A stretch of DNA of 64,000 bases, from NCBI RefSeq assembly GCF_025639805.1, contig NZ_CP106735.1, positions 1,180,001-1,244,000 of the forward strand, written 5' to 3'. The position numbers and the translations under genes are program-made. Below, one piece after another: positions 27,550 to 37,033 of the stretch; positions within the stretch are counted from its first letter, which is position 1, and each line of letters opens with the position of its first letter. This stretch comes from Reichenbachiella carrageenanivorans (GTDB lineage: Bacteria; Bacteroidota; Bacteroidia; Cytophagales; Cyclobacteriaceae). The notes beneath the pieces were generated by a model. It was given only the letters and a program-made list of their open reading frames with translations. It was not told the DNA's origin and ran no database searches.

Positions 27550-27921
27550 TTGAAATTAGTGTCCAAACTTACACTTATTCTATTGGGAATGTTTTTTTGT
27601 GCGCAGATCGTAGGTATCATCATAGGAATATTTTCGGATACCAAGTATTTCTGCTGGGTTCCTTATGATCAAATTTCCAATTATTCCATTAATGTCAATA
27701 TGGACGGTCGCTCACTTACTGATAAGGAAATAAAGGAAAGATATAGGAAATCGAAAACAGGCAGGGAGAATAGAAATATACATAATTTGATTGCACTCAT
27801 AAAAAACTATGAAATCACATATGGATCTCTTGACTCAACTCAAGTTGCACTAGATTTTATAATTAATGGTCACCAAAAAGCTGTCTGGCTCTGGCCAGAA
27901 GATCATATTTATTATGAATAA
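27550..27921 (+). CDS. Small membrane-anchored protein paired with an HTTM-like protein
   Basis: 123 residues beginning at a TTG. One hydrophobic helix (LILLGMFFCAQIVGIIIGIF, about residues 9-28) is followed by a soluble part with WVPYDQISNYSINVNMDGR and, near the end, INGHQKAVWLWPEDH. I do not recognise a named family. Its last 8 bases overlap the start of the HTTM-like gene, so the two are translationally coupled and probably form a complex. Base composition is AT-rich like the next two genes. Confidence 0.65.
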   Translation: MKLVSKLTLILLGMFFCAQIVGIIIGIFSDTKYFCWVPYDQISNYSINVNMDGRSLTDKEIKERYRKSKTGRENRNIHNLIALIKNYEITYGSLDSTQVALDFIINGHQKAVWLWPEDHIYYE

Positions 27922-28888
27922 CAATACCCCAGCGAATATTTTATTGATTCTTCGACTTCTTGCTATCTATCTTCTTGTGATGCGTATGGATGTTTGGCAT
28001 CAGCTGTACGATGGCTTGCCATATCTCCCATTTATCGATATGCTGAATCTGCTACCTACACTTCTCTTTTCCTCTTTTGTCTTTTTGATACTGATTGGAG
28101 GTGTCTCACTTATTACCCTTAATATCGAACCTAAAAAAGCTAGTTTAGTCATTGGTATTACTTTGATTCTTTTAGTTGCTTCTAGTATGCCTCTCTACAG
28201 TACTTCCCTTCTATACACGGGTTGTCTTTTTATTCTTTGCGGAATGTCGGGTAACTCGACATGGCCTTTCAGAATACAACTGACACTACTCTATATCGGT
28301 ACGGCTGTCAACAAAGCATTGGACTTGGATTGGTGGAACGGTCTCTATATGCACCATTTCTCATATGAGGTTTTCTCCTCTCCATATTACCAAATATTAG
28401 ACTCATCATGGCTACAGGATTATTTTGCCATTGGGCTTGGCATATTTACTTTCATGATAGAAATAATTTTAGCTGTACTAATACTTATTCCTAATAAAAC
28501 CAGAATTGCCATTACTTTTGGGATGGTCTTTCATACTGGGATGCTCATTTATACCATGGGACAGTTGTCTTGGACTTATTTCTTTTTGATCTGTTTTTCA
28601 TATTGGCTCATAGCCGAGAAAAATACTCTCATTGTACAAATACCGAGAGCTTCAAAATTTTGCATCCTCCTCAAAAAAATAGACTTGTTTAACTCTATTC
28701 GATGGTCTATATCTGACCATTTCGAATGCTATAAGGGACATCAAAAAGCACAAAATTATGTTTGGATTACTATTATGATACTCACTAGACATAGTACTTT
28801 ATTTTTATCCATTTTTATTTTACTCATGATATCGACCCGCTTAACATACTGGACACAAGTATTAAACTACTTGATGGTAAACCAATAA
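27914..28888 (+). CDS. HTTM-like (vitamin-K gamma-carboxylase-related) multi-span membrane protein
   Basis: 324 residues with about eight to ten transmembrane helices. Features typical of the HTTM fold are an early charged helix (LLAIYLLVMRMDVWHQ), a central IQLTLLYIGTAVNKALDLDWWNG segment in which a helix leads into a tryptophan-rich loop, and a late helix pair. The family includes vitamin-K-dependent carboxylase relatives of mostly unknown role in bacteria. I chose the ATG at 27914, which overlaps the small upstream gene by 8 bases, over an ATG at 27866 inside that gene. The flippase gene begins 1 base after its stop, which suggests a role in surface-polymer modification. Confidence 0.6.
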   Translation: MNNNTPANILLILRLLAIYLLVMRMDVWHQLYDGLPYLPFIDMLNLLPTLLFSSFVFLILIGGVSLITLNIEPKKASLVIGITLILLVASSMPLYSTSLLYTGCLFILCGMSGNSTWPFRIQLTLLYIGTAVNKALDLDWWNGLYMHHFSYEVFSSPYYQILDSSWLQDYFAIGLGIFTFMIEIILAVLILIPNKTRIAITFGMVFHTGMLIYTMGQLSWTYFFLICFSYWLIAEKNTLIVQIPRASKFCILLKKIDLFNSIRWSISDHFECYKGHQKAQNYVWITIMILTRHSTLFLSIFILLMISTRLTYWTQVLNYLMVNQ

Positions 28889-28889
28889 T

Positions 28890-30197
28890 ATGCGTGACCT
28901 AATCAACAAAAAAACTGTATCAAATACCCTACACCTTTTATCAGAAAAAGGGATAACGGTAATTCTAACACTAATTACCAGCATATTAGTTATTAGGTAT
29001 TTGGGACCTGCTCCATTTGGAGTCTTAAGTTATGCCATAAGCATAGTAGCGTTGGTATTGCCATTCGCAAATTTGGGATATTCGACTATCGTCATTAAAG
29101 AATTAGTAAATGATCCAGAAAACAGCCCGCAAATATTAGGTTCGTCAGCATTTGCCAGTTTGATCAGCTCTTGGCTATGCTATCTAGTGCTCATTGTCAG
29201 TAGCTATTTTTTGCTAGACTCACTTACCTACTCACTCGTTGTCATTTTGGCTTTCCGAATTTTGCTTAATTCTTTTACCTCATTCGACGACTATTTTCAA
29301 GCCAAAATAAAATCAAAATACAGTGCCATAGCCCGGAGCACAAGCCTTACACTCACATCATTACTAAAAGTAGTATTGATTTTAGGTTCTTCCACACTTT
29401 TGTGGTTTGCTGTGGCGGATGTCGTGCAGTTGGTGCTGATGATACTTCTCCTCGCTTACTTTTTCTTTAAAAAAACAGATCTTTCAATAAAACATTGGAC
29501 AATAGATAAATCAACACTCAAAAGAATCGCTCATCACTCTTGGCCACTGCTCCTCAGCAATGCTTTTATTGCTATCAATTTCAAAATTGATCAGATAATC
29601 ATTCATGATCTTTTAGACAATGAGCAAGTAGGTATTTATGCTGCCGCCGCGCAATTAAGTGAAGGTTGGTACTTTTTGCCAGTAGCTTTTTTGGGTTCTG
29701 TTTTCCCTCTTCTTATTGCAAATGCAAAACAATCCGCATCAAAGGTCAACGAAAACTTAAAGCAGTTGTGCTCCACCTTTTTCTATTTAGCACTAATCAC
29801 ATCTCTTTTGGTGCTCTTGACTGCGGACTGGGTATTGCCGTGGCTACTTGGCGAATCCTTCATGACTTCTGCAAGCGTATTGAAAATCCATATTTGGGCG
29901 AGTGTATTCAATTTTATCGGCCGACCCGTAACTAAGATGCTGATCATACAAGGTCTAACGCAATATCATCTATACATGCGCTTCTTTGCTGCACTAGTAA
30001 ATATTGGTTTGAATTATTGGCTTATACCAATCTATGGAATCCAAGGGGCTGCTTATGCTACATTAATATCATATGCCTTCGGATCGTTTTTAGGATATGG
30101 GGTTTTTAAAGAAACTAGACCATATTTTGTGATTCAATTATCAGGTATGGTATTACCTTTCAAACTAATAGGTAAACTTTTTAAAGTTACCACTTAG
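28890..30197 (+). CDS. Polysaccharide flippase (Wzx-like, MATE/MOP superfamily)
   Basis: 435 residues with about twelve membrane helices. The N-terminus NTLHLLSEKGITVILTLI followed by VIRYLGPAPFGVLSYA is the standard Wzx/RfbX pattern. Flippases of this type move undecaprenyl-linked oligosaccharides across the inner membrane for O-antigen, capsule or exopolysaccharide. It follows the HTTM-like gene by 1 base, so the three plus-strand genes form an operon. The last 11 bases overlap the convergent GT2 gene. No polymerase (Wzy) is recognisable nearby. Confidence 0.88.
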   Translation: MRDLINKKTVSNTLHLLSEKGITVILTLITSILVIRYLGPAPFGVLSYAISIVALVLPFANLGYSTIVIKELVNDPENSPQILGSSAFASLISSWLCYLVLIVSSYFLLDSLTYSLVVILAFRILLNSFTSFDDYFQAKIKSKYSAIARSTSLTLTSLLKVVLILGSSTLLWFAVADVVQLVLMILLLAYFFFKKTDLSIKHWTIDKSTLKRIAHHSWPLLLSNAFIAINFKIDQIIIHDLLDNEQVGIYAAAAQLSEGWYFLPVAFLGSVFPLLIANAKQSASKVNENLKQLCSTFFYLALITSLLVLLTADWVLPWLLGESFMTSASVLKIHIWASVFNFIGRPVTKMLIIQGLTQYHLYMRFFAALVNIGLNYWLIPIYGIQGAAYATLISYAFGSFLGYGVFKETRPYFVIQLSGMVLPFKLIGKLFKVTT

Positions 30198-31047
30198 GTT
30201 TGTATTTAGCGAAAATTTTCGCTGGAACCTCCCATAAGTCATAGCCTCTCACCAACAACCTTGAACTTCTCAAGTTTGCTCGTTCCTCTATAAGTCCCTC
30301 AAAAGCCAGTCGCTTAATCATATCTATTTCCTTTTCATTATTCAATTGCGCATAATATTTGACTAACTCTAAAACTCGTTCTTCGACCGAAAGACCGGGG
30401 TGCGAACCCCTTTTGAAATACAAAATGGTTAAATCTGACGATGATATTAAATTAATATAATCATGCCTAACAAATTGTTGCCACATATAAACATCTGTAG
30501 GGTAAACTGACGGGGTAGTTCGCCAACCATACGGCAGTTGTTTATAAAAATTTAGTGTGTGGCCTACTTGAGAAAAAAAGAAAGGTGCTTTATTCACAAA
30601 CCTCAAGAGTGGGCTCGATTTTTTATATGTTCCAATAAAAGGTTTATAAAGAACAGTAAATGTGTCCCGTCGGTTTTCAGTGACTTTAATACTCGTATGT
30701 GCACAAAAATTATAAGATTGCAAGTGTCCATACATCTTCTCCACATGATCTGGTAGCATCAAATCTCTATCCAATAAATAGCAGACTATTTCACCTTGAG
30801 CGTGCTCCTTGAGTGCTTGATGTCTGTAAATTTCTCCTCGCCTTGGGCCCTTCGGATGGTCAAAAAATTTGATGCGATTATCCAATTTCTGCAAATCCAA
30901 AACAACTTTTCTTGTCTCTTCATCTACCCCATCTCCAATGATGAAAATCTCAAAATCTTGTTCGGTCTGATTTAGAATACTACCTACCGAATAGGGCAAC
31001 AATGGCCCTCTTTCTTTGGTGGTAGGTACGAGTATAGTGGCTTTCAT
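30187..31047 (-). CDS. Family 2 glycosyltransferase
   Basis: 286 residues. The GT-A fold starts MKATILVPTTKERGPLL, continues with SVGSILNQTEQDFEIFIIGDG and has a metal-binding DxD-type element in YLLDRDLMLP, all in normal order. The C-terminal half (about 150-286) is poorly conserved and presumably sets acceptor specificity. It has no membrane segment and should work on the cytoplasmic face, adding a sugar to a lipid-linked glycan. It is convergent with the flippase gene and overlaps it by 11 bases. Confidence 0.85.
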   Translation of the reverse strand: MKATILVPTTKERGPLLPYSVGSILNQTEQDFEIFIIGDGVDEETRKVVLDLQKLDNRIKFFDHPKGPRRGEIYRHQALKEHAQGEIVCYLLDRDLMLPDHVEKMYGHLQSYNFCAHTSIKVTENRRDTFTVLYKPFIGTYKKSSPLLRFVNKAPFFFSQVGHTLNFYKQLPYGWRTTPSVYPTDVYMWQQFVRHDYINLISSSDLTILYFKRGSHPGLSVEERVLELVKYYAQLNNEKEIDMIKRLAFEGLIEERANLRSSRLLVRGYDLWEVPAKIFAKYKPKW

Positions 31048-31115
31048 GATTGATCAATTATTTTATTGGTTTGCAATACTATTGCTAATCTAAGTTTTGT
31101 TTCGCTTTTAGACAC

Positions 31116-31148
31116 AAAAAAACCCCACACAGAAAATGTGCAGGGTTT
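31116..31148 (-). terminator. Intrinsic terminator of clpB
   Basis: On the minus strand a 12-bp stem (bases 31137-31148 with 31120-31131, two G-U pairs, loop of 5) is followed by a U-run from the A-tract at 31116-31122. It lies 23 bases after the clpB stop. Confidence 0.85.
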
Positions 31149-31170
31149 AGTACTTGAATGCGAAATCTTG

Positions 31171-33789
31171 TTACCCTTCTATTTTGACCTGATCGAGATT
31201 GATGAACTCAATATCATTTTGATCATTGAGTGTCATGCCGATCACGGCATCGTTGCTGATGGCTCCAGAGAGTATCTGCTTGGATAGCTCGTTGAGGATC
31301 AACTTTTGCATCACGCGCTTGAGTGGTCTGGCACCAAACTGTGGGTCAAACCCCAGCTCACCCAAACGATCCAATACCTGATCAGAGCTTTCAATCTTCA
31401 TGCCATTCTCCGCCAATCGCTTTTGGATCTGCTTGAACTGGATACTCACAATCTTACGAATGTTTTCTCTGGTCAGCGGACGGAACATGATAGTCTCATC
31501 CACACGGTTCAAAAACTCTGGTCGTACCGACTGCTTCATCAACTCGAACACCTCTCGCTTGGTCTTTTCGATCACTTCAGCCGCATTGTCGGCGGTCAGC
31601 TTTTCGAAATTTTCCTGAATCAAGTGCGAACCAATATTGGTCGTCATGATGATGATTGTGTTTTTAAAGTTCGCTACGCGACCCTTGTTGTCTGTCAATC
31701 GTCCATCATCCAACACTTGCAAAAGCACGTTGAAAGCATCGGGATGCGCTTTTTCGATTTCGTCCAAGAGCACCACTGAATACGGCTTTCGTCTTACCGC
31801 TTCGGTCAGCTGCCCACCTTCATCATAGCCCACATACCCCGGAGGAGCACCGATGAGCCTACTCACCGCATGTCGCTCCTGATACTCCGACATGTCGATA
31901 CGTACCATGGCATTTTCGTCATTAAACAAATACTCAGCCAGGGCTTTCGCCAATTCGGTCTTGCCCACGCCCGTAGTACCCAAGAATATGAACGATCCAA
32001 TTGGACGATTCGGATCTTGTAAGCCCGCACGGCTTCTCCGCACGGCATCAGATATACTCTCGATGGCTTCCGCCTGCCCTGCCACACGATTGCCCAGCTC
32101 GTCTTCGAGGTGAAGCAGCTTCTCTCGGTCACTTTGTAGCATTTTTTGTACGGGGATACCCGTCCACTTGGCTACCACCTCCGCAATGTCTTCTGAACCT
32201 ACTTCTTCTTTGAGCAAGGTGCTTTCCCCTTGCATCGTAGCCAACTGCACCTTAAATTCTTCGAGCTTTTTCTCGCTTTCCTGAATTTTGCCATATCGAA
32301 TTTCAGCTACTTTGCCAAAATCACCTTCACGCTCGGCTCGATCAGCCTCTGCTTTGTATTTATCGATATTCTCCTTTTCGGTCTGAATCCCTGTGATTAC
32401 TGCCTTCTCATTTTCCCACTTAGCTTTCAGCTCGTCTCTTCTTTCCGACAATTCGGAAATTTCTTTCGAAAGCACTTTTTCACGCTCCTTGTTCTTTTCT
32501 CTTCGAATCGCTTCTCGCTCTATTTCCAACTGCATGATTTTGCGCTGCAATTCGTCGAGCTCCTCTGGCAAAGAATCTATTTCGATTCTGAGCTTAGAAG
32601 CTGCCTCGTCCATCAAATCTATCGCCTTGTCAGGCAAATGACGGTCCGATATGTATCTGCTCGACAGCTCTACGGCTGCAATCACCGCATCATCTTTGAT
32701 CCTGACTCCATGATGCACTTCGTACTTTTCTTTGATTCCTCGTAGAATAGAAATTGCATCCGTTTCGTTGGGCTCGTCCACGAGCACCGTCTGAAACCTT
32801 CGCTCCAGTGCCTTGTCTTTCTCAATGTACTTTTGATACTCCTTGAGTGTGGTAGCTCCGATAGCATGCAACTCACCTCTGGCCAAAGCCGGCTTGAGCA
32901 AGTTGGCGGCGTCCATGGCGCCTTCGCCTCCACCGCCAGCCCCTATCAAGGTGTGGATCTCATCTATAAACATGATGATCTCTCCGGCTGAGTCGGTCAC
33001 TTCTTTGATCACGGCTTTGAGTCTCTCTTCAAACTCTCCTTTGTATTTGGCACCAGCCACGAGCAAGCCCATGTCTAGAGAATACAACGTTTTGGTTTTC
33101 AGGTTTTCGGGCACATCGCCATCTACGATACGCTGCGCCATGCCTTCTATAATCGCGGTCTTACCCACGCCAGGCTCACCCACGAGCATGGGGTTGTTTT
33201 TTGTCCGACGAGACAAAATCTGAAGTACTCTTCTGATCTCCTCGTCTCGACCGATCACGGGATCAATTTTTCCGTTTTTGGCCAGTTCGTTTAGGTTCAA
33301 AGAATACCGCTCCAAAGACTGGTAGTTCGATTCTGCGTTTTGACTATTCACTATATTTCCTCCTCTCAGTTCGTTGATGGCTAGTTCTAGGTCTTTTTGG
33401 TTGAAACCTGCTTCTTTCAAAATGCTGGCGGATTTTTCCTTACCAGCCAATATGCCCATGATGATGTGCTCGATGGCTACGTACTCATCCCCGCCTTTTT
33501 TGGCAATGGCTTCTGCTTTGGTCAAGGCTGCTACCGAGTCATTGGACAGGTAGGGCTGCTGACCCGAGACCTTGGCATAAGTAGCCACTTGTGCGGCTAT
33601 TTTTTGTGCCAGTTGGTCTTTGTTGATTCCCAATTTTTTGGAAACAAAACCGATGACATTTTCATCAGATTCCAGAATAGCCTGGAATAGGTGCGCTGGC
33701 TCTATGGCCTGTTGGCCATTAGCCGAAGCCAGCTCGCCGGCTTTGTTGATGACCTCTTGTGATTTTACTGTATATATATTGAAATTCAT
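31171..33789 (-). CDS. clpB: ATP-dependent chaperone ClpB
   Basis: 872 residues, normal for ClpB. The hexameric disaggregase works with DnaK to recover aggregated proteins after heat stress. Domains in order are the Clp N-domain (1-150), AAA-1 with GEPGVGKTA (about residue 206), the ClpB-specific middle coiled coil (about 410-530), AAA-2 with GTTGVGKTE (about residue 608) and the C-terminal D2-small domain. The middle domain and the lack of a ClpP-docking IGF-type loop set it apart from ClpA/ClpC. Two 19-bp direct repeats lie 68-127 bases upstream and are candidates for heat-shock control. Confidence 0.97.
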   Translation of the reverse strand: MNFNIYTVKSQEVINKAGELASANGQQAIEPAHLFQAILESDENVIGFVSKKLGINKDQLAQKIAAQVATYAKVSGQQPYLSNDSVAALTKAEAIAKKGGDEYVAIEHIIMGILAGKEKSASILKEAGFNQKDLELAINELRGGNIVNSQNAESNYQSLERYSLNLNELAKNGKIDPVIGRDEEIRRVLQILSRRTKNNPMLVGEPGVGKTAIIEGMAQRIVDGDVPENLKTKTLYSLDMGLLVAGAKYKGEFEERLKAVIKEVTDSAGEIIMFIDEIHTLIGAGGGGEGAMDAANLLKPALARGELHAIGATTLKEYQKYIEKDKALERRFQTVLVDEPNETDAISILRGIKEKYEVHHGVRIKDDAVIAAVELSSRYISDRHLPDKAIDLMDEAASKLRIEIDSLPEELDELQRKIMQLEIEREAIRREKNKEREKVLSKEISELSERRDELKAKWENEKAVITGIQTEKENIDKYKAEADRAEREGDFGKVAEIRYGKIQESEKKLEEFKVQLATMQGESTLLKEEVGSEDIAEVVAKWTGIPVQKMLQSDREKLLHLEDELGNRVAGQAEAIESISDAVRRSRAGLQDPNRPIGSFIFLGTTGVGKTELAKALAEYLFNDENAMVRIDMSEYQERHAVSRLIGAPPGYVGYDEGGQLTEAVRRKPYSVVLLDEIEKAHPDAFNVLLQVLDDGRLTDNKGRVANFKNTIIIMTTNIGSHLIQENFEKLTADNAAEVIEKTKREVFELMKQSVRPEFLNRVDETIMFRPLTRENIRKIVSIQFKQIQKRLAENGMKIESSDQVLDRLGELGFDPQFGARPLKRVMQKLILNELSKQILSGAISNDAVIGMTLNDQNDIEFINLDQVKIEG

Positions 33790-33807
33790 GGTTGTTCTAA
33801 TTTAGTA

Positions 33808-34122
33808 TCAGGTCTCGATCAATTTTACGACCAAATCGATTTTCTTCGTTTTTTCGGTCATTCTGTCTCGAAAATTCCGTTTTTCACCCCATATCGAGTC
33901 ATTCTGTCTCGAAAATGGAGGGAATTGCTGTTTGTGAGAGGTTCCTTCTACGTCTATTTTCCCATCTTTATATTTTGAAGGGAGCCGTTTTCCGTCTACT
34001 AGGGTTTGTTGGTATTGATCTAAGGCAGTTTGTTCGGGTTCACTCCAGACACCGTTGTCACCTACTACATAGCCTTTCAAAGTGAACCATGCTTGGACTT
34101 TTTTGACATTGATGGATGACAA
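33808..34122 (-). pseudogene. Peptidoglycan-binding-domain-like ORF, probably a remnant
   Basis: An ORF of up to 104 codons whose only plausible start is a TTG; the frame is closed by a stop about 40 bases further upstream. Residues about 8-40 (VQAWFTLKGYVVGDNGVWS, then EQTALDQYQ) resemble the peptidoglycan-binding domain pattern VQxxLxxxGYxxGxxDGxxGxxTxxALxxFQ. The second half runs through the two 19-bp direct repeats that precede clpB and looks non-coding. I therefore read it as the decayed end of a larger gene running into the clpB promoter region. A short intact gene cannot be excluded. Confidence 0.35.
33857..33916 (-). repeat. Two perfect 19-bp direct repeats upstream of clpB
   Basis: GTCATTCTGTCTCGAAAAT occurs at 33857-33875 and again at 33898-33916, a period of 41 bases (about four helical turns). 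Both copies lie 68-127 bases before the clpB start, in the right place for regulatory binding sites. GTCA-TTC-TGTC inside each copy is an imperfect inverted repeat. Confidence 0.8.
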
Positions 34123-34175
34123 GGTGTAGTCAACCCAATTAGAATTATTAATAGTAAATGGTTCAAGTTAATTTT

Positions 34176-34538
34176 TTATCTGAAATTTTCCAGTGACCTC
34201 GGAGGCGTTGGGTTCTCTACATCTTGCATTTCAATATACAAATTGATCAAACTATTCGAGGGATCGTCATTCTGATAGGCTACCCAAAAGCGTTTATTTG
34301 AGCAGAGATTAAAGTCATGTTCACAATTAGCGAACCTCTCAAAAGGAGAATGAATTGTACGAACAAATGACTTACTATTTACTTGATAGGAATATTTTAA
34401 AGAGAATGATTCTGGTGCTCCTGATGATGTGTAACTAACCAATATCCCAGAATCAAATGCATGATTGTTTATGCCTTTCTGTGCGTTTTCTGAGTCGATA
34501 TCGAACCAGATTTTATAGCCAATAATACTCCCTGCCAT
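34176..34538 (-). CDS. Hypothetical protein with N-terminal hydrophobic segment
   Basis: 120 residues starting at an ATG inside a hydrophobic segment (MAGSIIGYKIWF); the in-frame codons just upstream (FATII) extend the helix, so the true start may be a non-ATG codon slightly earlier. The soluble part has two cysteines (NCEHDFNLCSNKRFWVAY), possibly a disulfide, which would fit an exported location. No family is recognised. It is the last intact gene of a minus-strand run of small secreted proteins (34176-36553), 62 bases after the 85-residue protein gene. Confidence 0.55.
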   Translation of the reverse strand: MAGSIIGYKIWFDIDSENAQKGINNHAFDSGILVSYTSSGAPESFSLKYSYQVNSKSFVRTIHSPFERFANCEHDFNLCSNKRFWVAYQNDDPSNSLINLYIEMQDVENPTPPRSLENFR

Positions 34539-34600
34539 TATAATTGTTGCAAAAATATTTTACCTGTTATATTTTCTAAAGATACTCATAGGTCTTTTTG

Positions 34601-34858
34601 TTATTGGCCTTTCAAAAGAATTTCCTTTGTCTCATTACTTGAAAAACTTTTGGATACTTGCAGAATATACTCAGTTGCAAGGTTTTCGGCTTTTTGCCAA
34701 ATGCATCTTCTTTGGCCAAAATCACTTGAGACGTGTTCTTGATTCAGCGTTATAATATTGACATTAGATTTTACCTGCAATGTGAGACTTTTTTGCGATT
34801 GTGCGTGCGAAAAACAAACTGAACTAAATAAGAAAAGAATGGGTATTATATTTTTCAT
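34601..34858 (-). CDS. Small secreted hypothetical protein
   Basis: 85 residues with a clear signal peptide (MKNIIPILFLFSSVCFSHAQ, cut near residue 20). The mature part is about 65 residues with a single cysteine and no recognised domain. The start codon overlaps the stop of the 291-residue gene upstream (ATGA at 34855-34858), so the pair is translationally coupled. The function is unknown. Confidence 0.6.
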   Translation of the reverse strand: MKNIIPILFLFSSVCFSHAQSQKSLTLQVKSNVNIITLNQEHVSSDFGQRRCIWQKAENLATEYILQVSKSFSSNETKEILLKGQ

Positions 34859-35730
34859 TTTATCTTGATAAGGTCAGTTTTAGTAATAAATTCTCCTGTT
34901 TTGGAATTTTTAAATTTCAAATATCCTAAGCTGAATTTATGCGGTGAATTCGATAGTTTATATAAACCTCCATCAGTTTCATCGAGAATCAAGATATCCT
35001 TCTCATATTGGGAGGAATAGACAATTTTTAAAGTGCTATCTGAAAAAACTAAACCTCGAACAGTAACTTTTTTAAGCTCAAAATAGACATTGTTATTTGC
35101 CAAATCCATAATCTTAATACCACTTTCTATATCATTTCCAGAATGAGCCATACGCTCTCCATAGCAATAGGCAAGATATTTCCCGTTGGAAGTAATTGTG
35201 GGTTCAAAAGCATCGCTTGGAATGTTTTCGAATCGATTCGCAATGTTGCCTTCAGCGTCCAAAACATATATGGTGGAGACGCGATCCTGATCAGATGGAT
35301 CGCCTTCTGAACCGTACAAAAACATGTTGTATGAAACTACAGCCCTTTGCCCACTTTGGCTTACAAAAGCATGGCTCCTCGCTTCCAAATTTTCGCTGCT
35401 ATTATTTTCTCCATGGCTGGTGTTGTTACTGACTCTTCTAAGCTGGTTAAACTGGGATCTGCTAGCTTTGTAGAGGCTACTTCCATCTTTGGCTATACCT
35501 TTTTCTTGGTAGTTGAGTTTATTATAAGGATTATTCTCCTGTATATTAAACTCCTTTCGTGTAGCTGTCGTCCGAGCATTGGTCCCGTCAGAATCTCCAA
35601 AAATGATACTTTCGATTTGTCCCCCTAGTGCTGGGTCGTCGAATTTTTTGAGTGTGATCTGTCCATAACTGCTCTCACAAATCAAGGATAGGATCATCAC
35701 TATCCATAGGTTTAGTTTTGCTATTTTCAT
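34855..35730 (-). CDS. Secreted hypothetical protein with beta-propeller-like repeats
   Basis: 291 residues with a signal peptide (about 1-23, ending SSYGQ). The C-terminal two-thirds has WD/PD40-like strand patterns such as YVLDAEGNIANRFENI, SNGKYLAYCYGERM and IKIMDLANNNVYFEL, which suggest an incomplete beta-propeller of about four blades. Upstream of this is an Asn/Ser-rich stretch (about 95-115). No named family is recognised. It lies 3 bases after the frameshifted VGIGT gene and overlaps the following 85-residue gene by 4 bases. Confidence 0.6.
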   Translation of the reverse strand: MKIAKLNLWIVMILSLICESSYGQITLKKFDDPALGGQIESIIFGDSDGTNARTTATRKEFNIQENNPYNKLNYQEKGIAKDGSSLYKASRSQFNQLRRVSNNTSHGENNSSENLEARSHAFVSQSGQRAVVSYNMFLYGSEGDPSDQDRVSTIYVLDAEGNIANRFENIPSDAFEPTITSNGKYLAYCYGERMAHSGNDIESGIKIMDLANNNVYFELKKVTVRGLVFSDSTLKIVYSSQYEKDILILDETDGGLYKLSNSPHKFSLGYLKFKNSKTGEFITKTDLIKIK

Positions 35731-35733
35731 TAT

Positions 35734-36553
35734 CTATCGATTTTCAATTTTGTTGATTCGGTTTTCTAGTTGGGTGTTTTGAGCTTTCATCTCAATCAAG
35801 TGCAGCGTCAATTCCTCTATTTTCTTGAGCAAGAGCATATTCATTTCTCCTATATTTATACCATTGGCTTCTATGTCTTTGGCAGATGGAATTTCGGGAA
35901 GGTGATGGTGATTGGATATATATTCTTTAGTCTCTTGAAGAGTTTTGAGTTCATAATCGGGAGCAAACACATAATCCGGCACACTTATATTTGCAGACAC
36001 TTTAACTTCTGTTGCTCGTATTTGTCCATTCACGGCTAGTTTGGATTTAGGGTCTGCTGTTCCTATTCCTACATTGCCTTCTGATGTAATTCTTAATGTC
36101 TCCACAGCAGTTGTTGTTCCCAATTTAGTAGTTTGAAATCTGATAAAAGTTCCTTGCGCATTATCATTCCAATTTTCAGCAGCTCCTCCGTCGATTCGGG
36201 CTCTAGTACCAGTACTCCAATCGTTCGTGGAGAAGCCTGTAAGCTTTATACTTCCAAGCAAATCATTTTTTAAAATTGCAGAAGGGGCGTTTGTAGTTCC
36301 GCGAGCCTTTCGTAAACTTAAAGTTATAGCCAGATGATCATTAGAGTAATGAGTGGCAAGAAGTCCTCTGTTAAAATCCGCTATGTTTTCTCCTGAAATT
36401 TCCAAAAGCTGAGATGGTGAAGAAGTCCCTATTCCTACATTGCCATTGTTATAATAAAGTATTTCCAGTGGATACGGGGTCATTAGGCTGCCATTGAGCT
36501 GTTGCTGAAGTTGAAATGACAAAAAGCAATAAAATTGTGATCTTAATTTTCAT
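35734..36553 (-). pseudogene. Secreted VGIGT-repeat (tail-fibre-like) protein with a frameshift
   Basis: The minus strand from 36553 encodes a perfect signal peptide, MKIKITILLLFVISTSATAQ, and then WQPNDPVSTGNTLL before a TAA at 36449-36451. The next frame continues without a gap as YYNNGNVGIGTSSP, the normal sequel in this family, up to the stop at 35734. A one-base deletion or two-base insertion near 36450-36460 would restore one ORF of about 272 residues. The body has two VGIGT-xxP motifs, a HHHLPEIPSAKDIE element and a C-terminal coiled coil (IEELTLHLIEMKAQNTQLE), as in secreted Bacteroidota proteins labelled tail-fibre or cell-wall-anchor proteins. Either a real pseudogene or phase variant, or a sequencing error. 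Confidence 0.75.
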
Positions 36554-37033
36554 GATAGGTTTGATTTTGATAAAAATTTAATAGAACCAAAACCGAAAAA
36601 TCATAAAAAGGCAGAAGTGCAAATGCTCTTCGCAGAAGGGAGGTTGGTTGGTTCATGTTTTGTTTTAAAAAATTACTGCTTAAATAAATTTCGACATGAG
36701 AATGCCAAAATGTTATTAAGTAATATTCTCAAAATTGCTATCGTAATTTTAATCTAAATAATTTACTTTTTTATAACCATCACATTTTCCTCAGGAATAA
36801 AACGCATTGAGCGCAATAGTAATCTGAGGTCTATTACTCCGTTTCCACTAAAAATTTAATTAATAATCAATCGCTGCCATTACTACTTATAGTAAAACCC
36901 TCCTACTCCACCCCGTGCTCTTGTAGAAAAAAGTAGTGACTGCACATCTCGGATGAAAACCGAAAATTTTCCTAATTTGTGTTCGAAACAAAACACACGT
37001 CTAGCACGACAAATCTTAGCATCGCCTCCCACT
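36554..37033. other. 480-bp intergenic region
   Basis: I see no gene here. It is AT-rich and separates the divergent VGIGT gene and TRAP-type gene. CCTAATTTGTG at 36970-36980 resembles a -7 box one base short of TAnnTTTG and would place a transcription start just before the ATG at 37034. Confidence 0.5.

Noticed and set aside
32230-32745. Open frame of 171 codons on the plus strand
   Set aside because: It is antisense to the middle coiled-coil region of clpB and rich in Phe/Leu, the usual mirror of Lys/Glu codons.
33857-33916. The 19-bp repeats as target-site duplications or the start of a CRISPR array
   Set aside because: Only two copies with a 22-base spacer are present, no transposase or cas gene is near, and the sequence between them does not look like a mobile element.
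34176-36553. Prophage, suggested by the tail-fibre-like VGIGT protein
   Set aside because: No other phage genes, integrase or attachment repeats are present, and the proteins have signal peptides, so they are secreted bacterial proteins.
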